Assembly (NCBI RefSeq): GCF_010233585.1
Contig: NZ_CP045997.1
Location: 1,064,522 to 1,128,521 of the forward strand
Direction: 5' to 3'
DNA from: Spirosoma endbachense
GTDB taxonomy: Bacteria > Bacteroidota > Bacteroidia > Cytophagales > Spirosomataceae
DNA: 64,000 nt
Position 1 is the stretch's first letter; every line of letters begins with the position of its first letter. Under the pieces are notes generated by a model, which saw nothing but the letters and a program-made list of their open reading frames with translations, searched no databases and was not told where the DNA came from. The translations under genes and the position numbers were made by a program. Shown one piece after another: positions 1 through 8,215 of the stretch.

Positions 1-893
1 TCCGGACTTTCTGCTACCGGAGCAATAACCAACGGTCTGGGTACCAATTCTTTCTGATAGCTATGCTGACCCGGATCGTAGGTTACCTGTTGATTGGCCG
101 TTAATACCACGCCCGACACCGGGTTACGGCTCGACGTTCGGGAAGCCGCCCAGGCTTTTTGGTCCATGACCGATACTTTGCCGGATATAACCGACACCCG
201 CATGTGGGTTTCACCGGGGCGCGCCTGAACGCGGAATCGTGTTCCCAGTACGCGGGTAACCAGGGTGCCACTATACACCAGAAAAGGCCGCTTTCCTTCG
301 TGAACAACCGAGAACAGCGCATCGCCTTTCAGATACACCTCCCGTTTGTCGGCATCGAACGAGCGCGGATACGATGCCTGACTATGCGCCATCAGCGTCA
401 TCTGGCTCCCATCGGGTAGGGATAAGACCACCGGTTGAGAGGTGCCATTGACCTGATTAAACCACTGTTCGTCTGAGCGATTTTCCTGACCGGAGAATCG
501 CTCGGTTTTGGCCAGTTGCATCACTGGCGACTGATGCTGACTAACCCACCAACCCGCACCCAGAACCACGAGTAACAGTGCCGCAGCCAGCCAGCGATAC
601 TGGTTCAACGATGCCTTAAGCACAACCCAGCGTGAGGAGGTTGGTACGTGGCGGGTCAGTTTAACAATCCGTTCTACTTCCAGAAGTTCCTGCTCGACTG
701 ATAAGGTATGCGGGCGGTTTTTGAGGGCTTCGGCCATGTCTTTAGCCAGCAGGAGTGTATGTCGTCGGGCAGGATTCTGTTTTTGCCATTCCTCCCAAAA
801 CTGCCGCGCTTCGGGTTGATCATGTTTTACCCAGGCCAGAAACCAGTTATCGGTCAGAAAATCCTCGACGGTATAGTGTTGATACGTGTTCAT
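1..893 (-). CDS. FecR family anti-sigma factor (3' end outside window)
   Basis: Inner-membrane FecR-type regulator that would hold the adjacent ECF sigma factor and release it on a signal from a TonB-dependent receptor. The start is the ATG at 891-893; about 297 codons are visible and the frame stays open to base 1. An N-terminal cytoplasmic part with a W-F-L-A-W stretch is followed by one membrane helix near residues 103-120 (RWLAAALLLVVLGAGWW). The periplasmic FecR domain then shows LPDGSQMTL, the F-L-V-Y segment and VLGTRFRV. The C-terminal DUF4974 secretin-like domain is expected beyond the edge. It lies just downstream of the sigma gene at 962-1600, as in the other two pairs in this window. 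A SusC gene probably follows to the left (inference). Confidence 0.9.
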   Translation of the reverse strand, partial: MNTYQHYTVEDFLTDNWFLAWVKHDQPEARQFWEEWQKQNPARRHTLLLAKDMAEALKNRPHTLSVEQELLEVERIVKLTRHVPTSSRWVVLKASLNQYRWLAAALLLVVLGAGWWVSQHQSPVMQLAKTERFSGQENRSDEQWFNQVNGTSQPVVLSLPDGSQMTLMAHSQASYPRSFDADKREVYLKGDALFSVVHEGKRPFLVYSGTLVTRVLGTRFRVQARPGETHMRVSVISGKVSVMDQKAWAASRTSSRNPVSGVVLTANQQVTYDPGQHSYQKELVPRPLVIAPVAESP

Positions 894-919
894 AGCGTAT
901 GAGAGTCAACCATCTCGTT

Positions 920-955
920 CGTTAATAGGGGCGTTTTGTTGGACAATACTCAGTA
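920..955 (-). promoter_or_regulatory. Putative ECF-type promoter before the FecR gene
   Basis: Read on the minus strand, TACTGAGTATT (955-945) is followed after 15 nt by CCTATTAACG (929-920), 27 bp before the FecR ATG and directly after the sigma stop codon. The same two elements with the same 15-nt spacing and orientation recur at 1701-1666 before the sigma gene itself. Two conserved blocks at this spacing look like -35 and -10 elements of an extracytoplasmic-function sigma factor. That the neighbouring sigma uses them is inference. Confidence 0.45.
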
Positions 956-961
956 GCCAGA

Positions 962-1600
962 TTATTTAGGAAACCACTCGTTCAACAACCAGCTTCCGAC
1001 CAATGCCAGCAAGGACGGCCAGCTTTCCCGTAAACGGGTTAACCCACGATGTAGGAGATTCGCCACCGATTGTTTGTTAACCGCCAGTATATCGGCGATT
1101 TCATCGTTCGATAATTCAGCATAGAACTTCAGGTGAATGGCTTCCCGCTGTCGATCAGACAGGGTTGCTAATAGCGCGTTTAGGCGAGCGGTTTGATATT
1201 CAGACAGTTCAGTGCGAATCAGGGCTTGTTCGGCTGTAATTTCTTCAGAACATACATCATCGAACGGGACATTATCATCACTGACAACGGCCGAATGGCG
1301 CATCACTTCCCGGTAGATTTTTCGCCGTAAGGATTTGTAGAGATAAGGCCGAATATAGGGCGTTTGCACAATCTTGTGCCGGTAAATCCACAAATCCAGA
1401 AACAGGTCTTGCAAACAGTCTTTCAGCAAATCAGAATCGCGGGTGAAGCGGCCACCATAGAAGTGTAGTTCACGGTAAAAGTGCTGCACCAGCCCCTGAA
1501 AAGCATCCTGCTGGCCTTCCCTGAACTGTTGCCAGAGCAGGGTTTCGTCCGTTTTCTCCCACGTATTTTGCGCTTGCTGGCCTATGTTGAGTTTCAGCAT
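962..1600 (-). CDS. ECF-type RNA polymerase sigma-70 factor
   Basis: Alternative sigma factor of 212 residues that would direct RNA polymerase to a small regulon, probably the adjacent FecR/SusC genes. Region 2 is visible at about residues 20-90 (LLWQQFREGQQDAF, then LLKDCLQDLFLDLWIYR). Region 4 is at about 135-190, with LSDRQREAIHLKFYAELSND and a helix-turn-helix EIADILAVNKQSVANLLHRG. The ATG at 1598-1600 gives a full-length protein. The FecR gene follows on the same strand after 68 bp, and a promoter-like motif precedes both genes, suggesting autoregulation. The C-terminus ends in a short hydrophobic tail (ALVGSWLLNEWF), as in the other sigma factors here. Confidence 0.93.
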   Translation of the reverse strand: MLKLNIGQQAQNTWEKTDETLLWQQFREGQQDAFQGLVQHFYRELHFYGGRFTRDSDLLKDCLQDLFLDLWIYRHKIVQTPYIRPYLYKSLRRKIYREVMRHSAVVSDDNVPFDDVCSEEITAEQALIRTELSEYQTARLNALLATLSDRQREAIHLKFYAELSNDEIADILAVNKQSVANLLHRGLTRLRESWPSLLALVGSWLLNEWFPK

Positions 1601-1665
1601 GATCTCTTCCCATTAAGAGCGATTCGATAAATTGTCTGACACGTCCCGACGAAATCGTATACACT

Positions 1666-1705
1666 CGTTAATAGGTGAGATAATTCAAATAATACTCAGT
1701 ATTAT
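1666..1705 (-). promoter_or_regulatory. Putative autoregulatory promoter with a 17-bp palindrome before the sigma gene
   Basis: The minus strand has TACTGAGTATT (1701-1691), 15 nt, then CCTATTAACG (1675-1666), matching the element before the FecR gene in sequence and spacing. The upstream block also lies within a perfect 17-bp palindrome, ATAATACTCAGTATTAT (1689-1705), absent from the other copy, where only the inner part is kept. The ATG of the sigma gene is 66 bp downstream. The rest of 1706-1895 is non-coding; I see nothing else in it. Confidence 0.45.
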
Positions 1706-1895
1706 ACAAATAAAGTTACGCCCGATTCTTCATCGTTCGCTCGTTGTTTACACCACCTGTTTGGGCCATTGCCTAAACCAACGGCCAGACATGACAAACA
1801 AGATCCTATTGAAATCCTGGTCAATACAACTGGTGACGTATTCGCGGTTAGTTAAGCTATATGTCTTTTTGGGAGCAGAAGGTATCATTCAAGCT

Positions 1896-3260
1896 TTATA
1901 GCACCCTGGCGAATAAGTCGTTTAGGCCTTCACTCATGCTTGGGTGGGTGTAAATTGTATCCCGCAATACGGTATAATCGAATCTGGCACGCATAGCCAG
2001 TTGAACCAGATTGATCAATTCACTCGAGTTCGCACAAAGTAAAGTACAGCCCAGAATTTGATCCGTATCCGCATCGACAATGCATTTCAACAGACCTTCC
2101 GTTTCATTTAAAATCTGAGCGCGCGTGATCGAAGCGGCCGGTAAGGTGGCTACTTTGATGAGATATCCTTTGGCCAGGGCTTCCTGTTCGCGCAGACCGA
2201 CATGAGAAAAGGGAGGGCTGGTAAATAAACTGAAGGCTACCAGGTTGCGATCAAGAAGTGTATGCGGCTTGTAGTTGAAGAACTGGCTTCGGATGATTCG
2301 ATAATCGTCCAGGGATACATACGTAAACTGGGGCCCACCATTTACATCGCCAATGGCCCAGATGTGCGGAACGTTGGTCTGCAGGTATTCATTAACCCGA
2401 ATATACCCTTTCGCATCCAGGTCTATACCTGCTGCCGATAGATTCAATCCTTCCGTATACGGTTGTCGGCCAGTAGCCACCAGAATGGCGGAGGCCTGAA
2501 CTTCCTGTCTATCACCTGCCTGGGTGTGATAGACAACCGTGTCCTGACGATCTCCGCCGTCAGGAATAATTTCGTCTACGTTCACTGCCTGCTCGATCCG
2601 GATGCCTTTGCTCACTAGAACAGCCATGACTGCATCAGCCATATCCCGATCCTCATTTGGTAAGAATTGGGTAGATCGATCCAGAATGGTGACCTTCGAG
2701 CCATATTGGGCGTACATACTGGCAAACTCCAGCGCAATATAGCCTCCACCAATTATAACCAGCCTGGCAGGGAGCTGGGTCTGCCCGATGAGGGTTGTAC
2801 TGGTAAATACCCGCTGGCTTTGCTGAAGGCCGGAAATAGCCGGAATAATGGGTTTAGCGCCTGTGTTAATAAAAATCCGCTCGGCTTCGATTAGGATATC
2901 TTCCTGCGTATCCGTCAGTCGAACAGAAACCTGATGGGAAGACACGAACGAGGCTTTCCCGGTGATCACCGTGGCATTGGGTGATTGGTCGACCATGTTG
3001 AAATTTCGTTGCCGAAGGGCTGCGGTCAGTTGATCCTTTTCATGAATCGATTCGGTATAGGGCTTGCCAAGTTCGGCATTATGGATTAGCGATTTGGTGG
3101 GTATGCAGGCAATATTGATGCAGGTGCCCCCATACATGAGTGGAGACTGTTCAACCAGTGCCACCCGCCAGCCTTGATTGGCCAGATAAGCAGCCAGTGT
3201 CTTGCCCCCTTTACCAAAACCAATGATTAGGGCATCATACGAGCTATGGATTGATTTCAT
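1896..3260 (-). CDS. rclA: RclA-like FAD-dependent pyridine nucleotide-disulfide oxidoreductase
   Basis: Cytoplasmic flavoprotein of 454 residues that resembles Escherichia coli RclA along its whole length; RclA-type enzymes reduce reactive chlorine-derived oxidants such as hypothiocyanous acid with NAD(P)H. An FAD-binding IIGFGKGGKTLA motif lies near residue 12. The redox-active pair Cys47/Cys52 is in GGTCINIACIPTK. A second Rossmann motif, VIIGGGYIALEFASM, is near 170, ATGRQPYTE and the AIGDVNGG FAD motif follow, and the C-terminal dimerisation domain ends IYTHPSMSEGLNDLF, with the His typical of the family. The ATG at 3260 is preferred over the GTG one codon upstream. The Crp/Fnr gene lies 42 bp upstream on the same strand and may control it. 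Assignment to RclA rather than generic mercuric-reductase-like is by remembered similarity. Confidence 0.85.
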   Translation of the reverse strand: MKSIHSSYDALIIGFGKGGKTLAAYLANQGWRVALVEQSPLMYGGTCINIACIPTKSLIHNAELGKPYTESIHEKDQLTAALRQRNFNMVDQSPNATVITGKASFVSSHQVSVRLTDTQEDILIEAERIFINTGAKPIIPAISGLQQSQRVFTSTTLIGQTQLPARLVIIGGGYIALEFASMYAQYGSKVTILDRSTQFLPNEDRDMADAVMAVLVSKGIRIEQAVNVDEIIPDGGDRQDTVVYHTQAGDRQEVQASAILVATGRQPYTEGLNLSAAGIDLDAKGYIRVNEYLQTNVPHIWAIGDVNGGPQFTYVSLDDYRIIRSQFFNYKPHTLLDRNLVAFSLFTSPPFSHVGLREQEALAKGYLIKVATLPAASITRAQILNETEGLLKCIVDADTDQILGCTLLCANSSELINLVQLAMRARFDYTVLRDTIYTHPSMSEGLNDLFARVL

Positions 3261-3302
3261 CACTGACAGGATTAAAGTAAACGAAGTACGAACAATTGCC
3301 TT

Positions 3303-3887
3303 CTATTCCGCTCGTAAGACTTTTGAGTGGATGGTATTAAAAAATTGAGGAGTTAACCCGATAAAGGTAGCGATGTGTTTCTGGGGTATGCGATTGACCA
3401 GTTGCGGATACTGCTCGCGGAAGTGGACATACCGCTCCTGACCACTCATGGACAACATCTGCATGCTTCGCAGGTGTTGACTAACCAGCGATTGCTGATA
3501 GGATAGTCGGAAAAACCGCTCCATGGCCGGGGTTTTTCTCATAAACTCCTCCAGGTCCAGATGACTGACCTGATAAAGCTCCGAATCCTCAACGGCTACG
3601 ATATTTACCAGGGAAGGGGCGGAATGGGTTCGACTATATAAATCGGAGATCCACCAGTCCTCGATCGCAAAATAGATAGTATGCTCAATGCCCTTGGTAT
3701 CCAGAAAATAAGTCCGCAAACAACCAGCCTTTACGTAGTATTCATGCTGACAAATAGTACCCGCTTGCAAAAGGGCCTCTTTTCGTTTGAGGCTTTTGAC
3801 GGTGAACAACGTGCAAAATTGAGCTTCTTCTTCCGCAGTTAGTGACGTATAACGCCTGACGTTTTCCAAAAGGCTGTTGACCGACAT
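3303..3887 (-). CDS. Crp/Fnr family transcriptional regulator
   Basis: DNA-binding regulator of 194 residues, counted from the ATG at 3885-3887; a GTG nine codons upstream is possible. Residues about 20-120 form a cyclic-nucleotide-binding-like beta-roll (LLQAGTICQHEYYVKAGCLRTY, then YFAIEDWWISD). The long dimer helix follows (RSMQMLSMSGQERYVHFREQ), then a short winged helix with IPQKHIATFIGLTPQFF. This is the usual build of Bacteroidota Crp-like proteins, which seldom keep cAMP-binding residues. It is probably co-transcribed with the RclA-like gene and diverges from the hydrolase at 4009; a 12-bp palindrome lies between them. The ligand is unknown. Confidence 0.85.
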   Translation of the reverse strand: MSVNSLLENVRRYTSLTAEEEAQFCTLFTVKSLKRKEALLQAGTICQHEYYVKAGCLRTYFLDTKGIEHTIYFAIEDWWISDLYSRTHSAPSLVNIVAVEDSELYQVSHLDLEEFMRKTPAMERFFRLSYQQSLVSQHLRSMQMLSMSGQERYVHFREQYPQLVNRIPQKHIATFIGLTPQFFNTIHSKVLRAE

Positions 3888-3945
3888 GACAATAAGATTA
3901 CGAGTAAAACTCACAAAAATCGCACATCCCGATTCAGCAAAAAAC

Positions 3946-3957
3946 TAAGATATCTTA
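3946..3957. promoter_or_regulatory. 12-bp perfect palindrome in a divergent intergenic region
   Basis: TAAGATATCTTA is a perfect palindrome between the divergent Crp/Fnr gene and the hydrolase gene. Such a site could be an operator for the neighbouring Crp/Fnr protein, whose dimers bind two-fold symmetric DNA. No binding data; the sequence differs from the classical FNR and CRP boxes. Confidence 0.3.
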
Positions 3958-4008
3958 ATTTTTTTCTCCCAGGTAAGTTCGTGTTTTGTGAACAAATCCC
4001 GGAAGTCC

Positions 4009-4854
4009 ATGATACAGCTAAATGAGGGTCGTCTGGGCTTTGAATCACTTGGTGCACTTTATCCCCCGGCCAAAAACATCCATCGTGCCGATATAATGCT
4101 TGCCGGGATCGCCTGTAGCTGGTTTTTCCCGATCAATGCCCCCATGGATGAAGTTATCTTTTTCATCCATGGGGGTGGCTTTATTTTTGGATCGATCAAT
4201 TCCCACGCTGCCCTGGTGAGTTACCTGGCCCAACATCTGAACCGAAAGATTCTCCTCATTGAGTATCGGCTGGCACCGGAGAGCCCCTTTCCCACCGGTC
4301 TTCAGGATTGTGTGGCCGTTATTCGGGCTTTCTGCGATCGTTACCCAATGGTTAACTTTGGCCTGATTGGGGACAGTGCCGGGGGAAATCTGGCGATGGC
4401 AACCCAGCTTGTCTTACAGCAAACGAAAAGGTCCCTACCGCAATACAGTATCCTGATTTCGCCCTGGGTGGATTTACGCTGTCAACTGCCAAGTTACACC
4501 CGGAATAAAGCTGTCGATACCATATTATCGCGAGTATTCCTGCTGGAAGCCGCGCAGTTGTATGCACCTTCCGCATTAGATAACCCCTTAGTCTTCCCCA
4601 TTCAGGGTTCGTTTTCCGGCTTATCATCGGTATTGATCTTATGTGGCACTCATGAAATCCTGGAGGACGATTCTGTCACCCTGCATAAACGGTTGATCCA
4701 GGCAGGCGTTGAGGCCCAGCTACAATTATTCCCAGGGGAGCAGCATGTATGGCCATTTCTGGATATCAGCACGAGAGGAGCCCAGGAAGCCCTGGCACAA
4801 ATGGACCGATTTGTTACGAAAAATACAGCGAATAAGGCGCTGAAACTGGAATAG
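4009..4854 (+). CDS. Alpha/beta hydrolase, hormone-sensitive-lipase (fold-3) type
   Basis: Probable cytoplasmic carboxylesterase. The oxyanion-hole motif HGGGFIFGS lies near residue 60 and is diagnostic for the HSL/fold-3 family. The nucleophile is in GDSAGGNLA, and the acid and His sit in LCGTHEILEDD and GEQHVWPFL near the C-terminus. The ATG at 4009 gives 281 residues; a GTG at 3988 would add seven. No signal peptide is seen. It is divergent from the Crp/Fnr gene and followed by a SnoaL-like protein gene. The substrate cannot be read from the sequence. Confidence 0.88.
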   Translation: MIQLNEGRLGFESLGALYPPAKNIHRADIMLAGIACSWFFPINAPMDEVIFFIHGGGFIFGSINSHAALVSYLAQHLNRKILLIEYRLAPESPFPTGLQDCVAVIRAFCDRYPMVNFGLIGDSAGGNLAMATQLVLQQTKRSLPQYSILISPWVDLRCQLPSYTRNKAVDTILSRVFLLEAAQLYAPSALDNPLVFPIQGSFSGLSSVLILCGTHEILEDDSVTLHKRLIQAGVEAQLQLFPGEQHVWPFLDISTRGAQEALAQMDRFVTKNTANKALKLE

Positions 4855-5022
4855 CTTTCCGGTACACGAGTTAAGCTGTTGGTCGGGGTGGTTTGTATCG
4901 AATACTCGATAAACGCCAAAGGTCTGAAGTTGCCAATTCACTTTCCTGAACGGGAATTCCTTCGTATCAAAAGTAACATTAAGTTGATCAATAACACCGC
5001 AATTAACCCATTTATAATAGCT

Positions 5023-5487
5023 ATGACATTCAAGGAACAATCTCACGAAACGACTGATCAGCAGTCCATCCGGACCCTGGTCGATGCCTATGCCCGCTAC
5101 GCTGATCGCCGGGAAACCCACCGGCAGGCAGATCTTTTTACCGAAGACGCAAGGATCGTCATCTATGAGGGCGAACCAGATCAACAGGAGCCGGTTACAA
5201 CCATACAGGGTAAACAGGCGTTACTGGCTGGCTTTGCTGACCTGAAAACGTACGATGTGACCCAACATGTTAATGGTCAGCATACCGTAGCACTCGATGG
5301 TGACCGAGCCAGGGGTGAAGTCTACTGTCTGGCCCATCATAGCTGGGTCGAAAACGGACAGCGGATGTTGATGGTCATGGGCATTCGCTATGACGACATG
5401 TATGTGCGAAAAGAAGGACAATGGCTCTTTGCTGAGCGCAAGCTCATCATTGACTGGACCGATAAACGACCTTCCAGTCCATCTTAA
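5023..5487 (+). CDS. SnoaL-like (NTF2 fold) nuclear transport factor 2 family protein
   Basis: Small protein of 154 residues with an NTF2-like/SnoaL_4 pattern: an N-terminal helix (QQSIRTLVDAYARYADRRE), ADLFTEDARIVIYEG, then beta strands with QHVNGQHTVALDGDRARGEVYCLAHH and a final KEGQWLFAERKLIIDW. Members are cyclases, isomerases or binding proteins; the exact role is unknown. I chose the ATG at 5023 because upstream codons in this frame (from a non-ATG start at 4879) do not look like part of the domain. It may be co-transcribed with the upstream hydrolase, 168 bp away. Confidence 0.82.
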   Translation: MTFKEQSHETTDQQSIRTLVDAYARYADRRETHRQADLFTEDARIVIYEGEPDQQEPVTTIQGKQALLAGFADLKTYDVTQHVNGQHTVALDGDRARGEVYCLAHHSWVENGQRMLMVMGIRYDDMYVRKEGQWLFAERKLIIDWTDKRPSSPS

Positions 5488-5563
5488 GTTAACGATTTCG
5501 GGGAAACGACTTACTTTTGGCTAAAAAAAGATCGTATTTGAACCCTGATCATTTTCTCATTTT

Positions 5564-5591
5564 GACTACAAATCCCCTCAATTAGACTACA
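5564..5591 (+). promoter_or_regulatory. Direct repeat GACTACA spaced 21 bp, possible AraC-type operator
   Basis: GACTACA occurs at 5564-5570 and again at 5585-5591, a spacing of exactly 21 bp (two helical turns) on the same face of the helix. It ends about 52 bp before the SDR gene. AraC regulators commonly bind such direct repeats, and an AraC gene lies directly downstream of the SDR. Binding by that protein is inference. Confidence 0.35.
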
Positions 5592-5643
5592 GGTAACGAA
5601 TTGGATAGCCTGACCTTTGACGTATCATTAAACGTTATAAAAC

Positions 5644-6552
5644 ATGATACATCTGAATGAAAAGGCAAGCCTTAAAACTGAGGAAATTCCTGTAAAATCG
5701 CCTAAAGTCTGGTTCATCACGGGCGCTTCCCGCGGGTTTGGACGTGTGTGGGCTGATGCTGCCCTGAAGCGTGGCGACAAGGTGGCAGCTACCGCACGCA
5801 AATTGGAACGCATTGCCGACCTGAACGAAAAATATGGTGAAGACGTGCTTACCCTGGAGCTTGACGTGACCCGGCCCGAGCAGGTAAAAACAGCCGTAGA
5901 GCAAGCTTACGCTCACTTCGGCAGGCTTGATATTGTTTTCAATAATGCTGGTTATGCACTGGTTGGCACCATAGAGGAGGCCCGCGCGGATGATATTCGT
6001 GCCCTTTATGAAACCAATATCATTGGGCCGGTTTCTGTTATTCAGGCGGCCTTGCCGTTATTGAGAAAGCAGGGCAGCGGGCACATTCTCGGCACATCGA
6101 GCAATCTGGGTCATGTAACCTTACCGGTGATCGGCTACTACGCTTCGTCAAAATGGGCATTTGAAGCCATCCACGAAAGCCTGGCTGAGGAAGTTAAATC
6201 GTTCGGGATTGACGTAACCATCATCGAACCGGGCGCCTATGCCACCGAGTTTGGAAGTCGGGAATCCTTGAAGTTCGCACAAGGCCACGACATCTACACA
6301 GATTTTAAGGCACAGTTTTTCGAGACGTTAACAAACCTGGAGAAAGGTGATCCGGATGCAACGCCTGAAGCACTTTTCAACGTTGTTGATGCAGAAAATC
6401 CTCCGTTACGGTTCTTTCTGGGCAGCCATAATTTGCCCTGGGTGCGTCAGGCCTATACAGAGCGATTAGCTACCTGGGAAGCGTGGGAAGAACTTTCCAA
6501 TTCAGCTCAGGGTAATCCAGATAAGGAACTCGCAACCAGTGAAATTGCTTGA
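5644..6552 (+). CDS. Short-chain dehydrogenase/reductase (classical SDR)
   Basis: NAD(P)H-dependent oxidoreductase of 302 residues. The cofactor motif TGASRGFGR is near residue 27. FNNAGYA is the NNAG structural motif, and the active site has the Ser of SSNLGHV and the YxxxK of YYASSKWAF near 170; EPGAYATEFG follows. The first about 20 residues before VWFITGA are longer than in most SDRs. A strong hairpin terminator follows, then the AraC gene. A similar SDR-AraC pair occurs at 34340-36123, so this looks like a regulator-plus-reductase module. The substrate is unknown. Confidence 0.9.
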   Translation: MIHLNEKASLKTEEIPVKSPKVWFITGASRGFGRVWADAALKRGDKVAATARKLERIADLNEKYGEDVLTLELDVTRPEQVKTAVEQAYAHFGRLDIVFNNAGYALVGTIEEARADDIRALYETNIIGPVSVIQAALPLLRKQGSGHILGTSSNLGHVTLPVIGYYASSKWAFEAIHESLAEEVKSFGIDVTIIEPGAYATEFGSRESLKFAQGHDIYTDFKAQFFETLTNLEKGDPDATPEALFNVVDAENPPLRFFLGSHNLPWVRQAYTERLATWEAWEELSNSAQGNPDKELATSEIA

Positions 6553-6563
6553 TAAAACAGCCG

Positions 6564-6606
6564 TGATAACCGATAGTTTAACGAGTATCGGTTATCATTT
6601 TTTATG
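6564..6606 (+). terminator. Intrinsic terminator after the SDR gene
   Basis: TGATAACCGATA (6564-6575) pairs perfectly with TATCGGTTATCA (6586-6597), with a 10-nt loop and a T-rich tail (ATTTTTTAT). It lies between the SDR stop and the AraC start, only about 10 bp before the AraC ATG. The AraC gene is therefore either expressed by read-through or the hairpin acts as an attenuator. Confidence 0.75.
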
Positions 6607-6615
6607 TACTGAGGG

Positions 6616-7536
6616 ATGAACAAAGAAGAAAATAGCCCAAAAAAAATTGAATCCCTGGCCGATGCGCACCGGGCCTTTGGTTTACTTAAGCCGCAGCACC
6701 CGTTGGTCAGTTTGATCAACGGCTCCTATACTCAGGTCGATGAGTCCAGAATTACCCACCATCATGTGCTGGGCTTTTATAAAATAGCTTACAAACCAAA
6801 ACTGAACGGCAAATTAAAGTACGGCCAGAGTTATTATGATTTTGATGAAGGTGGTTTATTATTCGCTTCTCCAGGCCAGGTTATCGGCAGTCATGACAAC
6901 GATATCAGCGCGTGTTCCGAGTATACGTTGCTGATTCATCCGGATTTCTTTTTAGGGTATCCTCTGGCCAAAAACATCAGGCAGTATGGCTTCTTCTCGT
7001 ATTCAACCAATGAAACGTTGCATCTTTCAGAAGCTGAAAAAGTAACGCTCTTTGAGATCTTTAAAATGATCGAAAAGGAATTAGCCAGCCGGATCGACGA
7101 CTTCAGCCAGAACGTTGTTATTTCTCAAATTGAGTTGTTGCTGAACTATGCGAATCGCTTCTACAAACGGCAGTTCATTACCCGAAAAGCGGTAAACCAT
7201 GATCTTCTCCAAAAGCTGGAAGAGATACTGGATCACTATTTTACCAATAAAACCTCGTTGAGCCAGGGATTGCCTACGGTCGGCTATCTGGCAGAACACG
7301 TAAACTTATCGCCCAGTTATTTAAGTGATATGCTGCGGTCCTTGATCGGGCAAAATGCCCAGCAATATATTCATGATAAACTGATTGAAAAGGCAAAAGA
7401 GAATCTGTCTACTACCAATTTAACGGTACAGGAAGTGGCTTACGCTTTAGGATTTGAGCACGCACAATCCTTTAGTAAACTGTTCAAAACGAAAACTAAC
7501 CTTTCGCCATTGGCCTTCAGACGTTCGTTCAATTAA
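6616..7536 (+). CDS. AraC family transcriptional regulator
   Basis: Transcription factor of 306 residues with an N-terminal cupin-like sensing domain (residues about 40-150: GGLLFASPGQVIG) and a C-terminal double helix-turn-helix (about 205-305). In the latter, LAEHVNLSPSYLSDMLRSL is the first HTH and VQEVAYALGFEHAQSFSKLFK the second, ending SPLAFRRSF. It is paralogous to the AraC protein at 35212: both share LLNY...RFY..RQFITRK, GLPTV..LAE and SPSYLSD. It follows the SDR gene on the same strand and probably controls it. Confidence 0.92.
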   Translation: MNKEENSPKKIESLADAHRAFGLLKPQHPLVSLINGSYTQVDESRITHHHVLGFYKIAYKPKLNGKLKYGQSYYDFDEGGLLFASPGQVIGSHDNDISACSEYTLLIHPDFFLGYPLAKNIRQYGFFSYSTNETLHLSEAEKVTLFEIFKMIEKELASRIDDFSQNVVISQIELLLNYANRFYKRQFITRKAVNHDLLQKLEEILDHYFTNKTSLSQGLPTVGYLAEHVNLSPSYLSDMLRSLIGQNAQQYIHDKLIEKAKENLSTTNLTVQEVAYALGFEHAQSFSKLFKTKTNLSPLAFRRSFN

Positions 7537-7717
7537 CAGATTTTCAACGATTGTTCCATCTTATGGATTTGTCTCATAAATAGCTGGTAGCTACGTCTCG
7601 CTCCGGTATACCGGCCGTTGCGCTAAGCCGCTGCATGGCCTGTATGAGTATGAATTCTGGCGAAAAACTCGCGTAAATAATTCGATAAACTCAATCAGGA
7701 TCGGGTAAAACTAAGTG

Positions 7718-7772
7718 GATACAAAATTTCTACTGACATAGGGCTGTCAGTGGCTGTGCTTTATTTTGTATC
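7718..7772 (+). promoter_or_regulatory. Nested inverted repeats upstream of the VOC gene
   Basis: An outer pair GATACAAAAT (7718-7727) and ATTTTGTATC (7763-7772) encloses an inner pair ACTGACA (7732-7738) and TGTCAGT (7745-7751). The set ends 21 bp before the VOC start codon. It could be a double operator or a folded mRNA leader. The rest of 7537-7793 is non-coding. Confidence 0.45.
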
Positions 7773-7793
7773 ATTTAAAAACTCAGATGCCCT

Positions 7794-8198
7794 ATGAATT
7801 TAGCCTCCGTTCGGATTATTACCACAGATATCAAACCGCTTATTCGGTTTTACGAGCAGGTTACAGGTATGCCAGTAACGCAGTATACCGATGATTTCGC
7901 CGAGTTGCATACGCCTTCGGCCACTTTAGCGATCGGAAGTACACGGACTTTGCAGCTGTTCGGAGGAGACACCGTAGCAAAACCTGCCGACAACCACTCG
8001 GCTATTATCGAGTTTCGGGTTGATGATGTAGATGCTGATTATCAGAGGCTAGTTGCTATTTTAGGCGAGCGAATTGTTCAGAAGCCAACGACCATGCCCT
8101 GGGGAAACCGGTCGTTGCTGTTTCGGGATCCAGATGGCAATCTGGTTAACTTCTTCACCCCGGTTACTACAGAAGCGCTTAAAAAGTTTGATGGGTAG
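7794..8198 (+). CDS. VOC family (glyoxalase/bleomycin-resistance-like) protein
   Basis: Small metal-dependent or binding protein of 134 residues with the paired beta-alpha-beta-beta-beta units of the vicinal oxygen chelate fold. The first unit is at 1-55 (RIITTDIKPLIRFYEQVTGM), the second ends PWGNRSLLFRDPDGNLVNFF, the family signature. Possible metal ligands are His/Glu in FAELHTPSA and the second unit. It is preceded by nested inverted repeats, suggesting its own regulation, and is convergent with the broken SusC gene, 17 bp away. The substrate is unknown. Confidence 0.88.
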   Translation: MNLASVRIITTDIKPLIRFYEQVTGMPVTQYTDDFAELHTPSATLAIGSTRTLQLFGGDTVAKPADNHSAIIEFRVDDVDADYQRLVAILGERIVQKPTTMPWGNRSLLFRDPDGNLVNFFTPVTTEALKKFDG

Positions 8199-8215
8199 TC
8201 GCACTAAGCGCCCAT

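Noticed and set aside
1632..1901. Plus-strand open frame of 89 codons opposite the sigma promoter region
   Set aside because: It covers the promoter-like motif and palindrome and has no domain; probably chance.
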